The notes beneath the pieces are model-generated. The model was not told where the DNA came from. It saw only the letters and a list, made by a program, of their open reading frames with translations, and made no database searches. From Vitrella brassicaformis (lineage: Eukaryota; Sar; Vitrellaceae), in the NCBI GenBank assembly GCA_001179505.1, contig CDMY01000306.1, positions 10,281-74,280 on the forward strand: 64,000 nucleotides of DNA. The letters are read 5' to 3'. The first letter of the stretch is position 1; the number at the start of each line of letters is the position of its first letter. Position numbers and translations under genes: made by a program. Below are positions 25,579-37,500 of this stretch, piece by piece.

Positions 25579-26121
25579 CGGCAGGGGCTATGTCATGTTG
25601 CCGACGATTGCTGGATGGCTTGCTGACAAGTACCGTAGAGTGTGTAATGTAAGGCACCGACCGTTGTGAAGGAAGGTAAGGTAGCTTCCGTCTGTGCTGC
25701 GTCGCGTCCCGTGTCTGATAGCTAGGCTGGTGTACAGTGTATAGCTGTCTGTGCTGTAGCATTCCATCCATCTCTAGCTACGTACGCACTCCCCCACTTA
25801 GTTGGGTGCCATCCGTTCATTCATTCCTCGTATCCCGACTCCCATTTGGTTGTGATTCGGATCAGTCTGTGTCTGCATGCATGGCAATGATTGCATCCCA
25901 CATTTGTGTCGTGTGAATATGCTGTCCTTTGCCTGTGCCCGAATGCCACGAATGGAGGCCGAGACCCGACCCCACAGGCCATACCCAAGTTTGAGGCTCA
26001 GGGTTTGAAACCCTGAGGAAAGGCGAGACCCCACAGACCCTAACCCACACCCGCAACCAACTCTGCCTAAGAGGAAAATCGATCTGCAGATCACAGGCTT
26101 GGCCGCGCAGCTCTCTGAGAG
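25579..26121. other. Spacer between the giant gene and the 26122 gene
   Basis: About 540 bases. It includes a near-perfect palindrome at 25997-26017 and a CCCTAACCC stretch near 26038, about 100 bases before the next start codon. No coding frame is supported. Confidence 0.55.
25997..26017. promoter_or_regulatory. 21-bp palindrome
   Basis: CTCAGGGTTT and AAACCCTGAG are exact reverse complements around a single central G. It lies 105 bases upstream of ATG 26122 and contains the telo-box-like core AAACCCT on both strands. A regulatory role is inference. Confidence 0.5.
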
Positions 26122-26730
26122 ATGGAAGTTTTGAGACGAGCTCGTGTCTTCCCAGTCCCATCCACCCGCACTCCCTCGCTGGTCGCCAGCCGCCTTGCGT
26201 CCCCGCCACCCCTCTCGTCCGCCACACAGACCCGCTCATTCGCCATCAAGAAGCTGCACGCCTTCCGTCCGAACTCAGACGAGGTGCCTCGCGAGACGCA
26301 CGCCAAGTACGAGAGGCACGGCAACCCCGACAGCTGGGAGAAGGATCCGCGGTGGCAGGCCCACATGGGGCACATGTCTGCCGGCGCCAGGGGCATGAAC
26401 AGGCCGGATGTGTCGCTGGGACCGCACAAGCGGGGCTGGATCTTGGTGTGGACGCCCATCAAGGACGACCCCTGGGGCTTCTTCATCGACTGCGTCATGA
26501 TTGCCACGGCCATCTACACCGTCGCCAACCTCTCCTGGGGCGAGCCCTACCACCTGCGGCGCAAGAGGGTCATAATCGAGCGGCTGTACAAGGAGTACGG
26601 ACTCACCGAGGCCGACGTGGACGAGATCGAGGGCTATGACGCCCCGCTGTCCGACGACACCGACCCACTCGCCGTGCCGGCGCCATCGCCCGCGTTCTCA
26701 CAGAGCATCACATCGGGCGGACTGCAGTAG
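26122..26730 (+). CDS. Single-exon putative mitochondrial membrane protein
   Basis: An uninterrupted 202-residue frame from ATG 26122 to TAG 26730, unusual in this intron-rich window. The N-terminus is basic and hydroxylated (MEVLRRARVFPVPSTRTPSL, then RSFAIKKLHAFRP), typical of a mitochondrial presequence. A tryptophan- and charge-rich stretch follows (PDSWEKDPRWQAHMG), then a single membrane span FFIDCVMIATAIYTVANLSW at about residues 115-135, then a basic helix RRKRVIIERLYKEYG and an acidic, proline-rich tail. I do not recognise a family. A lineage-specific respiratory-chain or ATP-synthase accessory subunit would fit this shape but is unsupported. Single-exon structure could also indicate retroposition. 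Confidence 0.75.
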   Translation: MEVLRRARVFPVPSTRTPSLVASRLASPPPLSSATQTRSFAIKKLHAFRPNSDEVPRETHAKYERHGNPDSWEKDPRWQAHMGHMSAGARGMNRPDVSLGPHKRGWILVWTPIKDDPWGFFIDCVMIATAIYTVANLSWGEPYHLRRKRVIIERLYKEYGLTEADVDEIEGYDAPLSDDTDPLAVPAPSPAFSQSITSGGLQ

Positions 26731-27451
26731 CAGGGAGGCCAGGGGAGAGGAGAGGAGAGAAGAGGGGCAGGCAGGCAGGCAGGCCGGGCAAGTGCTTTGC
26801 TGTTTTGGGTGGCATGTGATGAAGCAAGTGCATGGCTGTGGAGTGATGCATTCGTTGTGGAGGGGATGTGAGAGTGTTTTGATGTGACTTGACTGCTGTG
26901 TGACGACATGGCTGGTGCCTCTGTTCGGAAGCGGTCGTGTAGTTGCCGACGAGAGGATCCACGCATCCCTTTCATTGGTGAGTACACCGGCTGTTTCTCT
27001 GATACATAGAGGCAGCAGACCCGGCCTCGACGAGCACGCAAAGCGATCGATGGACAGTGCAGTCTTTGTGATGGCACCCGAGCATTTGAGTGATCGGAGT
27101 GTTTGCTTCCGCGGCAGTGAGTCAGCAGCAGTTGATGCCGCACATTCGTCGGGATAGACCAACGAATGGACCGCGTCAGCTGCTGGCGGTCTTGGCTGGC
27201 GCAGAGGGATGCATGCGATCGTGTGGTGGAGTGGAGTGTTCATGAGAGCTCCATGGATGTCTGTCTATAGGTATCAGTCGCTGCAGTGCTGTCGGGAAAC
27301 ATCGACCAATGAACCTCATCAACTCACTCTATCAATCCCATGTCGCCAACACGCACTCAGTGTCAACGACTCGCTGTCTCATCGGCCCACATCCATCCAT
27401 CCATCCATTGACACCCCACAGCCCTCCGTCCCGTCCGCCGATGCATAGAGT
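26731..27451. other. Convergent spacer, no gene seen
   Basis: About 720 bases between the 3' ends of the 26122 gene and the minus-strand RF2 gene. It starts with a GA-rich stretch (presumed 3' UTR) and ends in a CATC microsatellite near 27390-27408. Frames are short and inconsistent. Confidence 0.55.
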
Positions 27452-30069
27452 TCATGCCGCCGCCACGGCTGGTGGTGGTGGCGGTGCCGCTTGTCCAGTG
27501 CCGCCCGTTTTGTTGTGTCTGAGATAGCTCTCGCAGAAGGCCTCGATGTCCCCGTCCAGCACGTCCCGAGCCGCAGAGGTCTCGGTGCCGGTGCGGGTGT
27601 CCTTGACCACCTGTGTGCATATGACACACACCGATGAATGCAATGCAGGCCATGTCTGTGTCCGTGCCTATCTGTGTGCCTGTCTGCCTGCCTTGTAAGG
27701 GTGCAGGACGTAGTTTCGTATTTGGTTGCCCCACTCCGCCTGCACCATGTCGCCCCGGATCTCTGCCAACTCCTGCGACATACACACAGACAGACAGACA
27801 GACAGGCAGCTGCAGAGGCCGTTGCCGTTGCTGGCGTTGTTCGGCTGTTTTGTCTGACTGACCTGCACACGCTGCTCCTCCTTGATGACCAGCAGCCTCT
27901 CCTTCAACATCTTCAGAGCTATCTCCTGCGTGCGACACACACAGACACAGTACAGAGACACATCCACACGGAGAATCGATCGTTTCCTTCCCGCGCCCGC
28001 CCCGCCCCGCCCCGCCTCACTTTGTTCTTGAGCTGTGACCGCTCCTGAGTGCACCTGAACAGGCGACCGACACTCACACGCACCCCAATGAGAATTCATT
28101 GCCCATGAGTGGCAGGCAGGCAGGCAGGTGTCTCGCTTACTTGACCATGATGTTGGTGGGTATGTGGAGGATGCGCACGGCGGTCTCGACCTTGTTGACA
28201 TTCTGACCCCCCTTGCCGCCCGACCGCATTGTCGTCACCTGGACACACACACACACACACACACACAGGCACAGGCACACACACAACGAAAAGGATGGAG
28301 CAAAGATGGGGTGAATGGCGTTGCCCGTCCACCCACCTCGAGGTCTCTGTCGTCGATTGTGATGTCGCGGACGTCCTCGTCGGGCAGGATGGGCATGGTC
28401 TCCACGCCAGCGAAGCTCGTCTGCCTCTTCCCCTGAGCGTTGAACGGGGATATCCTCACCAGACGGTGGGTGCCCTTCTCGCCACTCAACAGGCCGTACG
28501 CATACTCGCCCTAATAAGGGGATGAACGAACGAAGCACACACACAAATGCACCCACGCCGCACCCTACCACTGCTGGTAGGAAGATCTTCCGACTCACCT
28601 CGATTTCGACCTCCGCCGACTTGATCCCAGCCTCCTCCCCGTCAGACCGATCCACCACACGGGCACGCCAGCCCTGCAACCGACATGCAAGCAGCGCCAT
28701 CCATCCATCCGTCCATCCATCCATCCATCCATCCATGGCGCCCCTCTCTGCCCCTCTCTGACCTTACCTTCCTCTGTGCGAATCTGAGGTACATCCTGAG
28801 CAGCATGTCAGCCCAGTCGCACGACTCGGTGCCGCCCGCTCCGGCAGTGACGTACAGCCGACATCCCACGCGGTCATACGGGCCATCCATCAGCTTCTCC
28901 AACTCCTGACAGACAAAGTCAGGTCAGGTGGGTCTGTGTGGTTTGGGGTAGGGATCCCCTGTCCGTCTGTCTGTCTGTCTGTCTGCCGCTCACCCAGCTG
29001 TCCATGTGCCGTGAGAGGCGCTTCATCGTTGTCACGGACTCTGCCTGTCCATCCATTTCATTCAACGCACACGTGTGGCACACGTGTGGATCCATCCATC
29101 CATCTGTGCAGTGAATGAACTGTCACTCGTGTCTTTCTGTGGTCACCAGGAATTCGTTTCTCTCTGCATCGGAGAGCTCCTCCGAAGTGACGAAGTCGAT
29201 GGCTGCTTCGGCGTCCTCCAGTGACCTCCTCCACCCTTCAACTGAACTGCGGCTCTCCTGATACGATACACACACATGGAGAGAGAACACGCGTCCCACA
29301 TTCATTTCTGCGCGTCTCGGGGCACTCCTTCCTTACTTTGAGCCTCTGCAGCCGTGCGGACAGCTTTGACGCACGAGCAGGGTCGTCCCAGAAGTCCTGA
29401 CACACATACACACAAAGCAAATCGGGAGATGGTGGACGGGACGGGTTGAGGCCCATGAGCAGAGCGGCACTCACCTCCTTGGTCGTTTCCCGCTGGATGC
29501 TGTCCATCTCTCGGCCAATCGAAGGCAGGTCAGCAAGCTCCACATTCCTATTGCAAGATGGAGGCACAGAAGCGGAATCACAGATGGATGGATTTAGCGC
29601 ATGGTTGTGTGTTGTCCGTCCTGCGCACGCCCCACCTGTCGTATCGCTCTCGAAGCGTGTCGAGCGTCCTCTTGACCTCATTCACCTCGACAGCAGAAGC
29701 TGCACATATCCACCCATTCCATTGCAACAAGATCACAGTGCAAATCAAATCGACTCGCCGCTTCTCTGCTTCTCTCATCTCACCTGGTGGTTGGTCGGCA
29801 GCAGCTGCCTTCAGCGACACGCCCTGCAGCAGCTGCCTGTAGTGGTGATGGAAAGGCCGCTGCCTGTCCAGCACTGTAATCTCCCTTCTGCAATCTCTGC
29901 AGGAGGCTGCGCGTGGCCTTCTGACTGGGCTTAGGAAGGAGGGTGGCGCCATGCTGCGATGAGTGACGCTTCTGAGTGCGTCATCGGCAAGATGTGAGAG
30001 ATCTTTCATCGACGCTGCCGGGATCATCGAGAGGATGCCTTCGCAGACAAGCCAAATGCACCAGAACAT
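27452..30069 (-). CDS. prfB: Peptide chain release factor 2, organellar (plastid-targeted candidate)
   Basis: More than a dozen short exons on the minus strand join into a bacterial-type class-1 release factor. Diagnostic parts are RLVRISPF, whose SPF tripeptide is the RF2 stop-reading motif (UGA/UAA); [11 protein letters not shown], the GGQ loop that triggers peptidyl-tRNA hydrolysis; and [19 protein letters not shown] and KDTRTGTET. The C-terminus ends in a Pro/Ala-rich tail. The N-terminal coiled-coil domain is split over small exons ([40 protein letters not shown]). The chosen ATG 30069 gives [20 protein letters not shown], a signal-peptide-like stretch, then a Ser/Arg/His-rich region. 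That is the bipartite presequence expected for a secondary plastid. No RF2-type programmed frameshift is seen. The gene is divergent from the one at 30574. Confidence 0.85.
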
Positions 30070-30573
30070 GAGCCAAATAGGTGAGGCGGGATCTTGAGCT
30101 CGCAAGGCTGCGCGTCCTCGAGTCGAGGCGCGGCAGGGATCCGCCGACGACGCGCCCCCGAACGGAGTCGTCTTTCGAGCGGAGTCGAGGGGTTCCCATC
30201 CTGCAACTGACCCGTATCTAGCGGATGGAGCTTCCGGCGCCGAGGGGGGACGACTCTGCGGCGTGGGGGAGGCCCGGGGTGGCGCATCTCAAGAGCGACT
30301 CGGCCAGATCTACGACTTAGTCCAGCAAACGACTCGTATTCAGCGGACGGCCGTGGGTTTCGGTCTGGAGGCCTCGTGAGTGTGTTCCTTGGGTTCCTCT
30401 GTGCATGTGGAGCGTGCGTGGGTGATTCCTGTTGCGTGTCGTCGTTTGACTGTGCGTGAAAGACATGGGACTTGGCCGTCAGGCCGCTTAGGACATTCTG
30501 TGAAACCGCTCCCCCCGGCAGCAGCGGTTTCATTTGCGAGCTAAGGAGATCTGGCGCTTTCTGAGGCTTTCCC
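30070..30573. promoter_or_regulatory. Divergent intergenic region of RF2 and the 30574 gene
   Basis: About 500 GC-rich bases. Two similar 19-mers occur at 30210-30228 and 30332-30350, of the form AC(C/T)CGTAT(C/T)(T/C)AGCGGA(T/C)GG. Several CGACTC-type motifs are scattered between. A long minus-strand frame covers the region but is arginine/proline-rich shadow sequence with no splice context. Confidence 0.45.
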
Positions 30574-31341
30574 ATGGCTATGGTGATGCATCTCTCGCGT
30601 GAAGGCAGAAAACTTATGCTGCGGATGGGCATGCGTCAACTCAGCACTGCCAGCACCACCAGCACAGCATCCCATTCATCCTCCAGTCAGCAGAGCCCGC
30701 CACCCCGGCCCAGGCCGTCCCGCGCGTCGCAGCTGCTCGAGGGCAGGCGTGTGTTGGTGGTGCCTGACGAGGAGAAGGAGGTCTACATCGCCATGGAGAA
30801 GGGCGACGGCGAGCTGGAGAGGCTCAGAGACCGGCTGCTGAGGGAGAAGAGGGCTGCAGACGAGCTCGAGAAAGACAGGCGGAGGGAGCGAGCCGAGAGG
30901 ATTCTTCTCAGGGTGGCCGAGGCGGCCAAGCAGGAGGGAGAGGGAGAGGGGGAGGGGGCGAGGGATCCGGTCGGCTCGCCGCAGCCTGGTGTGTTTGCGC
31001 AGCTGTCTGGTGAGGTGGTGAGGTACGGCAAGTATGTGGAGCAGACGTCACACTTCCTCGCGAGCAGATTTGCACTGACTGCGAGGTGAGTGAGGTGGGC
31101 GCCACACAACACATACGCGCCGCCAGCCCGAGGCCAAGGGAACAGATCATGTTGTGTTGGCTGGTCCCTGGTTGTGTCAGGCCGTATTACTATCCGCCGG
31201 CGCCGGCCGATGACATCTCCATCAAGCCATACGAGGAGGGCATGACGATGGCGCACCACTACCCAAGCAAACTCATACCGGTAGATGTGTGCATTCATTC
31301 ACACCCACTTCCCCACACCACCCACATTGGTTGTGTGTGCG

Positions 31342-31390
<49 letters not shown>

Positions 31391-32385
31391 GCGTGTTGCA
31401 GAAGTCTGTGAGCTACCGGTTCCCCTACTCTTTTCTCGTGCACAATCTGCAGAGCCGCTTCATGAGCGACAAACGCACCCAGCGCTTCAACAAGTTCCTG
31501 CTCGAGGAACGGCTGAGAGACAAGGTGGGGTGCACACACAGACACCGACAGATGAACAGATGGATGGATGGATGGATGGATGGATGGCGTGTGTGTGGTG
31601 GCAGGCGTCATTGGTGTTTGTGCTGCGCGGGACGGCGACGAGCAGCAAGTTCGCGAGATACGACTGGGTCAGCTTCCTCAAACACGCCGGCATGGACACC
31701 GACGCGCTGACAAGGGACAGAAACATACAGACGATCAACGTACGCATCGACGCACATGCATGTATACGAGTCCACATGTCGTGGATGGATCTCTGTTCGT
31801 CGTTTGTGTGTGCCTGCAGTTGTATGTGTGGGACGTCAACCGTGCTGCGCGGATGATAATGCAATACCGAATGCTCGCCAGCATACAGCAAAACGTACAC
31901 ACGCACATTAACAGACAGACAGGCAGACAGAGAGGGAAAGATGCGACGTGCGCGTCGACATTCATCCAATTCGTCAGTTCCGTGAGGAGATTGATTCGAC
32001 GTTCGCTCACTTCGACAACCTGAAGTGGGACACGATGAAGCGGCTTCACCTCTACAACAAACAGCTCATCACGGTGCTGCTTGTCGACCCAGCGCTGCTC
32101 ATCAGGTAGGCCCGTACACACACAAATGGTCACCTTCGGTGCATCATTGACGCAAGCACGGTGCGTGCAGATGGCATGCTGTTGGTCTGCCCACTGAGGA
32201 GGCAGCACAGACACTCAGGTGCGTGGGCAGACAGGCAAGCAAACAAGCATCAAGATCAACAACCCAGTTGTTTTTCTGGCCTATATGGTTTATCTGACAG
32301 GGAAGCCCTGCGTGAGTTGAGCATGGAGCGGTCGCACCGAGTTTTGCCGAATGTCACCATCGGCAGCAGCAGCAGCAGCAGCTGA
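30574..32385 (+). CDS. Hypothetical protein with probable mitochondrial presequence
   Basis: Several exons (first 30574-31085, then 31181 onward) join in frame to TGA 32385. The N-terminus MAMVMHLSREGRKLMLRMGM followed by RQLSTASTTS looks like a mitochondrial targeting peptide. A charged coiled-coil-like stretch follows (GELERLRDRLLREKRAADEL onward). The rest looks globular: YYYPPAPADDISIKPYEEG, KSVSYRFPYSFLVHNLQSRF, YDWVSFLKHAGMDTDALTRD, LYVWDVNRAARMIMQYRML. The protein ends in a polyserine run encoded by an AGC repeat. I do not recognise a family. It is head to head with organellar RF2, which would suit an organelle protein, but that is inference. Confidence 0.7.
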
Positions 32386-32869
32386 TACGACGCGCGTGTG
32401 GAGAGATAGTGGCCTTATGCGCAGCTGGATAAGCTGAGAGCAAAGCGTTAGACATTCATACATGCACACAGGAATGTATGGTACACGAGAGGGGGTCTGT
32501 CAGTCGCCATGCATACACACATGCAATGCAGCAGGGAGGCTGTGGTCATGGTGTTCATGTGACAATCGGACCACCGCAGGGGATTGAATCCATCCAATCG
32601 CCCCGGCCGCCTGGCAGACCACACACACCACCCATCGACAGAGCGAGCAAGCTACCACATGGAAATGGGAGGGAGGCTGTTGGCCGCAAACAGGCAGGCG
32701 GCTCGGCTAGATAGATATTGACACCCTCACTCAGTCGTCATGCAATGGACTCCCTCCCAAAGTAAGAGGACCAGAGGACCGGTCTGCATTCATCCGACTA
32801 CTTTAACTACACACAAAGCAGAGGGGCTGACTCGACCAGACAGACTAGACAGAAGCCGTCGCTTGGTCG
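32386..32869. other. Convergent spacer, no gene seen
   Basis: About 480 bases between the 3' ends of the 30574 gene and the otubain gene. No conserved frame, repeat or RNA structure is evident. Confidence 0.55.
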
Positions 32870-34381
32870 TCACGCCTGGCGGCCGTTGGTGGCCTGCTGG
32901 CCATCACCGTCGGCCATTTTCCCGCCTTCTTGGTTGTCGGTGGTCTTTGTGTAGATGACGTCGTAGTGGCCGGGCCGGTAGAGCAGGTGAATCGCCTCCT
33001 CGTCTGCCCCACACCCCTCGGGAAATGTCAGAGGGGCTGCGGGTAGGACAACACACGCAGAGAAAGCAACACGTGAGCGTGTGTTTGTGCCTGCAGGGGC
33101 GTGCGTGTGATGTGCACCTGGTTCTGCGGTGTCTGATGCATCGATGTACTGGATGCGCACCGGGACCTTGAGGACCGACGTCAACGCGATGATCTGCACG
33201 TGCTCGGCTTCAACCCACCTGACACATATACAACACAACACAAAGTGACGCGCATCCCCACATGTGAACAATTGTCGGAGAGCTCACATTGGGTCGACTT
33301 CTGTCTGGACGTATTGATGGATGGAGGCGTGTGTGGTGAGGAAGGGCTCAAACTCAGGCGCATGAAGCTTCAGATGGGTGCCCGTCAGAAACCTGATCAA
33401 CCAACCACAACCGCGCACACACATCCGTTCCCGCTGGCTGGGCATGTTCGTGTGCTACCTTGCGTATACGACGAGTGAGTTGGAGACGCCGGCGTCCTGG
33501 AATGTGGTCTCGAGCTCTGACGGTCCTGTTGCCGACTCGCGCAGCAGCTTCAGCTGGTCCAAAAACTCTGATACATTGACGAGGATGGCCACAGGCACGC
33601 GTGTAGACCACGAACGAGAGCATATCGATTGCCTTGATCGCTCACCATCGTAGAAGTCGTCCACAGTCGACTCTGTGTACCTGCACACATCAAACCAGCA
33701 CACAGCTACACGCGTGTGGCCATCCATCCATACACCCTTCCATGCGTCCGTGTGTACCCAGCGGCCTCGAGTTGTTTCCTGGATTCGGTGATGAGGTTGA
33801 TGTATTCGTCGATCTGACTCCGATGCCGCAGCAGCCACTCGAACAGGCCGTACAGATACGAACGGTAGAAACAACACCCGTCCTTGCACACTCGCCTGAC
33901 ACACACGCACACGAGCATCGGACACGCACACACATCTGCCTGTGCGCCATGTATGCGCGCACCTGATGCCGCCGTATTGCTTCTTGAGTGCGCGGATCTT
34001 TGGCAGGAAGGAGGGGTTGTCCGCGTACCTGCGCAACGGGCAGACACACCCCATGTGCACACGGACGTGTGTACAGCGTGGCGTGTCCGTTCACATACTC
34101 GTTCTCCAGTCCGTCTAGCGGCTCCACAGGTCCCACCAGCGGCTGCACCTCCACCTCCTTCCTCACCTGACGCCACTCGGCACACACACACTATATCTAA
34201 TGCGTCGAAATGTTGATATGTGATCTGTCTGTCTGAGCCTGCTTACCTCCCTGTGGTGATCAAGTATAGAGTAGTCGTCCACATGGCCGTTGGCCTGAGG
34301 CGTCACGCCGCATTCGAACGCCTCCTCCTGCTGCTGTGGCGCGTCCGCCGATTCGCCCGTTGCCTCAGGGGGAGACGACAT
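32870..34381 (-). CDS. OTUB1: Otubain-type deubiquitinase (peptidase C65) with altered active-site motif
   Basis: Eight or more exons run from ATG 34381 (MSSPPEATGESADAPQQQEE) to TGA 32870. Family landmarks in order: PLVGPVEPLDGLENEYVN, ADNPSFLPKIRALKKQYGGI, the catalytic segment KDGCCFYRSYLYGLFEWL, HRSQIDEYINLITESRKQL, STVDDFYD, FLDQLKLLRESATGPSELE, WVEAEHVQIIALTSVLKVPV, and the catalytic histidine in LLYRPGHYDVIY. Otubains cleave ubiquitin chains in the cytosol and nucleus; OTUB1 also blocks E2 enzymes without catalysis. In known otubains the motif is D-G-N-C. Here it is D-G-C-C, with the nucleophile Cys kept but the neighbouring Asn replaced by Cys. The C-terminal tail is short and hydrophilic. 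The gene is divergent from CCP5, 184 bases between starts. Confidence 0.88.
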
Positions 34382-34565
34382 TGGAACGCAACAAACACCA
34401 AGACACACTGACAGTGACTGACCCTCGCAAGCCATGGCAGTTGGCCGGCCGTTGGAAAGGGAGGACAACTTTTGAGACAGTCAACGCGACTCGGGAGAGA
34501 AACCACCTTTTTCTCAATCTCGCAATCTTCCCTTCGAGCAGCCTGAAGAGATTCTCCATTGCAAA

Positions 34566-37500
34566 ATGAGCTCACGGCCTCCTCGTCCGTCCGACATCAA
34601 CACCACGGCGTCTCCTCCGAGAGCCTCACGGCAGACAGCCTCGTCCAAGCCGAGGGCGGCAGCGGATGTCACCATTCCCGGCTTGCCTCACGCCCGAACG
34701 TCAGAGGGCATCACCACTCGCCGGGAGCGAGACACACAACGCGCCACAGGTCGGCACAAGAGAGGCGCCAGTGAGGGCCCTGGGGCGCATGCCGCCAATT
34801 TGAAAGCGGTGCGAGCACCGCCGCCACCGCCAAAAGGAGAGGGGGCGAAGCTTAGAAAAGTTCTGGGGGAGTGGATCTTTTTCTCGGATTTCGACTCGGG
34901 CAACGCTGCAGAGGTGGAAGAGATCAACGGCGAGGTAGACACGTGAGACACGCACACACGATGGGAGGCTGGTTCACCATCTGCGGGTCATTCACTCTTC
35001 TGTCTTGCATGCTGCAGTATCATGTGTGGGTGGCACCTGACTGTCTGGGCACGCCTTTCCCCGTCAACCAGGAGCACAAGCATCACAGCAAGAAAGACGA
35101 TGCGGCCAATGGCGGTGGTGCGCCAGAGGGCGAGAGTGACGACGATTCCACGGAGAGCGAGCCCACCGCCACTGAGAAAGACGTGAAGGACAAGGACGGC
35201 AGTGGGCGGGCGAAGAAGGCGTACACGCCCTTCCACACTTGGTTCTACTTCGGCATCGAGGGAGGCACAAAGTAAGGGAGACAGACAGACAGACAGAGGG
35301 AGCCATTGATTGACTGCCTCAAGAGCGTTTTTCGTTCGTATGTCTGGGCAGAGGCACGTCGATCGCCTTGGTGATTCGTCGGTTGAATCAGCAGGGGCGG
35401 CTGTTCCAGCAGGGCATGAAGCCAGTGGTGCGGTGCGTCCCACATGCCACCAAGTGGAAGCGCCTGACCACTCCGTGTGTCGGCACGGTAAGCGGAGGCA
35501 CAGCAACATTTCATCGATCTGTCTTTCCCGCCATTGCTGGGTGGTTGCAGAACGTGAACGGCGAGTTCAGAGTGTCGTTCCGCCACACGTTTGAGGCAGA
35601 CGGCGGCTGCACCTACTTCGCCTTTACCTATCCCTTCAGCTATGCCGCCAACCAGGTGACCACACAGAAACTACCTGCACGCACAAAACACGATCTGTCT
35701 GCTTTTGGTCAGCTGTACCTGGACTTGCTTGAGCACCATTTTCGCTCGTCGCCCTTCTCGCCGGCATGGCACCCATCATCACAGCCGCCGTCTCTCGACC
35801 CATGTCCAGCAGTGTCGGGGGGCCACGCCGCCCTACACAAGGCGCACTCGTGCCCCGACGACCCGCTGCTGGCTGCTGTGGATGAGGAGGTGATCGAGGA
35901 GGACATTCGCGTCGAGGATGACAGCACACATGATGAGAGAGACAGAGACAGGAAGAGGCCGCCCTCCTCTGTCTGGCAGAAGCTGACGGCGGTCTGGCAG
36001 CGACGAAAGAGCACCGAGCCACTGCCGTTGAAGTGTGACGAGGCCGCTGGAGAGAAGCTGCCCGCACCTTCCCTCCCGCCGATCGGCTCGTCAGCCAATG
36101 TGGCTCCGCGCGTCGTCAAGCGACTCTGTGGAGCCATGCAGGGCAGCCGAGCGCGCAGCTTTGACCATCCTCAGCAACCTGACAAGCCAATCGAAGCAGA
36201 CAACACAGACAGCTCCCCGAACGCGGCCGCCGAGAAGCTTGTGATCGAGCCTGCAGGCGAATTGGATGCCGATTTCAAGCAGCGAGACTCAGTCAGGCGG
36301 CTGACGTTGAGTGAGTTCGAGCAGCTGACGGGTGTGTCCTTCCAGAACGGCGTCACCTTGTCGACGTGCAGAGACGTGTACTTCGCGCGCCAGCTGCTGT
36401 GCCACAGTCTGGAGGGAAGGAGAGTGGAACTCCTGACCATCACCGCTGCGCCTCAGTCACAGCTGCCATCGTTTCAGCGCGCGAACACAACCACACAGAT
36501 CGGCGTGCCTGCCGTGGAGAACGAGAGAAGTAACAAGCTGGTGCGAGACTCGTCGCGCGATCGGCTGAGACCTTCGGGAAGGAACATCAGCAATCTGCCC
36601 GCACACCTCCTCCCCACGGCGGTCAACGCAAACACAAGCAGCAGCAGCGAGAGCAGCGAAGCAAAACGCCCTCCGCGGGAGAGCCCTCTTTGCTTCGACG
36701 AGTGCGCTGTGGCAGGAGTGAGGTTGGGTGAGGAGCCGCCCTCTGCTCTGCGGCTGCCTCTTGCCTTCCCTGGCCGCAAGGTCATCTTCATATCGGCGCG
36801 GGTGCACCCTGGAGGTATGCAGCTGCAGAAAGGCAGACTCACCAGTAAGGCGCGTCGAATGTGTCTGTCGTGATTTATCTCGCAGAGACTCCCGGGCAGT
36901 TTGTGTGTCTCGGCCTGCTGCACTTCCTCCTGTCCACCGACCCCCGTGCACAGCTCCTCCGTCACTATTTTGTCTTCAAGTGCGTCCCCATCATCAACCC
37001 GGATGGCGTGGCGAGAGGCCACTACCGAGCCAACCTTCGCGGACAGAACTTGAATCGATACTATGACACGCCCCATCCCCACAACCACGAGGCCATCGCG
37101 CCGATCCGTCGGCTGCTGGTGCATTGGGCCACGAAGGGAATCCCGATGGACAGAAAGGGCGGCGATGGCGGAGGTCGGCTGGCCTTCTACATGGACCTGC
37201 ACGGCCACGCAACGAAACGCGGGACGTTCGTTCTGGCCAACCACCTGAGCGGATGGGACCAGATCTGGAACGTGGCTTTTTCGCGGCTGCTGGGCCTCAA
37301 CTCGCCTCATTTCGAGCCTGATGCGTGCTCGTTCTCGATGAAAAACATGAAGAGCAAAGACAACCGCGACGGGCTCTCGAAGGAGGGATCTGGCAGAGTG
37401 GCCGTCTACCGAGCAACCGGACTGTACCACTCCTACACGCTCGAGTGCAATTACAACGCCGGCAGGTGCACCCACCCCATCCCGTCTGCACCCGGTGTTG

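Noticed and set aside
28960-29040. Programmed frameshift in RF2
   Set aside because: The bacterial RF2 frameshift site (an in-frame UGA early in the gene) is not seen; frame changes here are explained by introns.
30024-30632. Minus-strand frame upstream of RF2
   Set aside because: It overlaps the divergent promoter and two other gene starts, and is Arg/Pro-rich without family features.
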